In this document: one piece after another, positions 63,108 through 64,000 of the stretch
Layout: every line of letters starts with the position of its first letter
Position numbering within the stretch: position 1 is the first letter of the stretch
DNA from: Serripes groenlandicus
Taxonomy: Eukaryota > Mollusca > Bivalvia > Cardiida > Cardiidae
Length of the DNA stretch: 64,000 nucleotides
Assembly (NCBI GenBank): GCA_031761405.1
Contig: JASEVX010000001.1
Span: 44,247,669 to 44,311,668 of the forward strand
Direction of reading: 5' to 3'
Program-made: the position numbers and the translations under genes
Notes under the pieces: generated by a model
Told to the model about the DNA's origin: nothing
The model's input: the letters and a program-made list of their open reading frames with translations, nothing else
Database searches by the model: none

Positions 63108-64000
63108 TATTATCCCCCGCTTTTTCGAAGAAAAAAAGGGGGGTTATTAATTTCGGTTTGTCCGTCCGTCTGTCTGTCCGTCTGTCCGTCTGTCCGTCCG
63201 TCACACTTCGTTTCCGTGCAATAACTGCCGCAAATGTGAACCGTTTCTTTTCAAACTTGGTAACAAGGTTAAATGCCTTAACGGCTAGGCCAAGTTCGAA
63301 TATCACTTTCGGCGGACTTTATTTGGTGGAGTTATGGCCCCTTATTTAACAAAATATGTTGTTTCTTGCCGTTTCCGTGCAATAACTGCCACAAATGTGA
63401 ACCTTTTTTTTTCAAACTTGGTAACAACGTTAAATGCCTTAAGGGCTAGGCCAAGTTCGAATATCACTTTCGGCGGACTTTATTCGGTGGAGTTATGGCC
63501 CCTTATTTAACAAAAAATGTTGTTTCTTGCCGTTTCCGTGCAATAACTGCCACAAATGTGAACCTTTTTTTTTCAAACTTGGTAACAACGTTAAATGCCT
63601 TAAGGGCTAGGCCAAGTTCGATCGTCACTTTCGGCGGACTTTATTTGGTGGAGTTATGGCCCCTTATTTAACAAAAAATGTCGTTTCTTGCTGTTTCCGT
63701 GCAATAACTGCCACAAATGTGAACCTTTTTTTTTCAAACTTGGTAACAACGTTAAATGCCTTAAGGGCTAGGCCAAGTTCGATCGTCACTTTCGGCGGAC
63801 TTTATTCGGTGGAGTTATGGCCCCTTATTTAACAAAAAATGTCGTTTCTTGCTGTTTCCGTGCAATAACTGCCACAAATGTGAACCTTTTTTTGTCAAAC
63901 TTGGTAACAACGTTAAATGCCTTAAGGGCTAGGCCAAGTTCGAATATCACTTTCGGCGGACTTTATTCGGTGGAGTTATGGCCCCTTATTTAACAAAAAA
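63108..64000 (+). mobile_element. Tandem-core element with (GTCC/GTCT)n tract, runs off the window
   Basis: The 5' stem is CCCCCGCTTTTTCGAAGAAA then AAAAGGGGGG. The GTCCGTCTGTCT tract is at 63160-63203. Core units of exactly 161 bases begin at 63209, 63370, 63531, 63692 and 63853, more than 90 per cent alike by eye. The unit contains CGTGCAATAACTGCC and GGTGGAGTTATGGCCCC. The 3' end is outside the window. It resembles bivalve pearl-type elements. Confidence 0.85.

Overview
The window looks like nuclear DNA from a bivalve mollusc, probably a heterodont. It is AT-rich and dominated by introns. Tandem-core elements carry (GTCC/GTCT)n tracts like those described in bivalves (the pearl / Helitron-derived class), and there are tRNA-derived SINEs and very many short hairpin elements. 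Genes have many small exons with GT-AG junctions. The species cannot be named from the sequence alone.

Three protein-coding loci are supported. (1) About the first 43 kb is the 3' part of a plus-strand gene that I assign to LRRC9, a protein with SDS22-like leucine-rich repeats. Eleven confident exons (511 to 11507) join in frame into 565 residues with about 14 LRRs. After them come candidate in-phase microexons (14005, 18937, 20376, 22886) and a 69-bp exon (23186), then two C-terminal exons (34287 and 35876). The end is either a readthrough stop at 36138 or a small exon at 42741-42771. The 5' half lies outside the window. (2) On the minus strand, 55944 to 50826, three cleanly spliced exons encode an 81-residue protein with a signal peptide, a short Arg/Ser/Gly-rich ectodomain and a glycine-zipper transmembrane segment. 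I do not recognise it. (3) At 60946-61086 a plus-strand first exon encodes the N-terminal signal anchor of a type II membrane protein; the rest was not found and probably lies beyond the window.

The rest is mostly mobile and repetitive DNA. The dominant component is one family of about 230-bp hairpin MITEs bounded by TTAA, starting CCCTTTCC and ending GGAAAGGG. I see about 65 to 70 intact or decayed copies in both orientations. One copy sits inside another exactly at a TTAA, which shows the insertion mechanism directly and points to a piggyBac-type mobiliser. Other elements are a 1046-bp foldback inside a duplicated exon fragment, a 1536-bp element with perfect 76-bp inverted repeats, two 130-bp palindromes carrying CRE and E-box cores, several palindromic MITEs, SINEs (two with clear target-site duplications), and tandem-core elements that share a 3' hairpin followed by CTTGTT.

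Tandem arrays include a roughly 36-copy 42-bp minisatellite (40.55-42.06 kb), two inverted minisatellite blocks with a 40-bp perfect hairpin (45-46.4 kb), a GGC tract (3732-3804) and a GA tract (58.05-58.27 kb). A 200-base N gap lies at 57612-57811. Two LRRC9 exon boundaries (exons at 2182 and 5822) have been tandemly duplicated into their introns as decoy splice-site copies.
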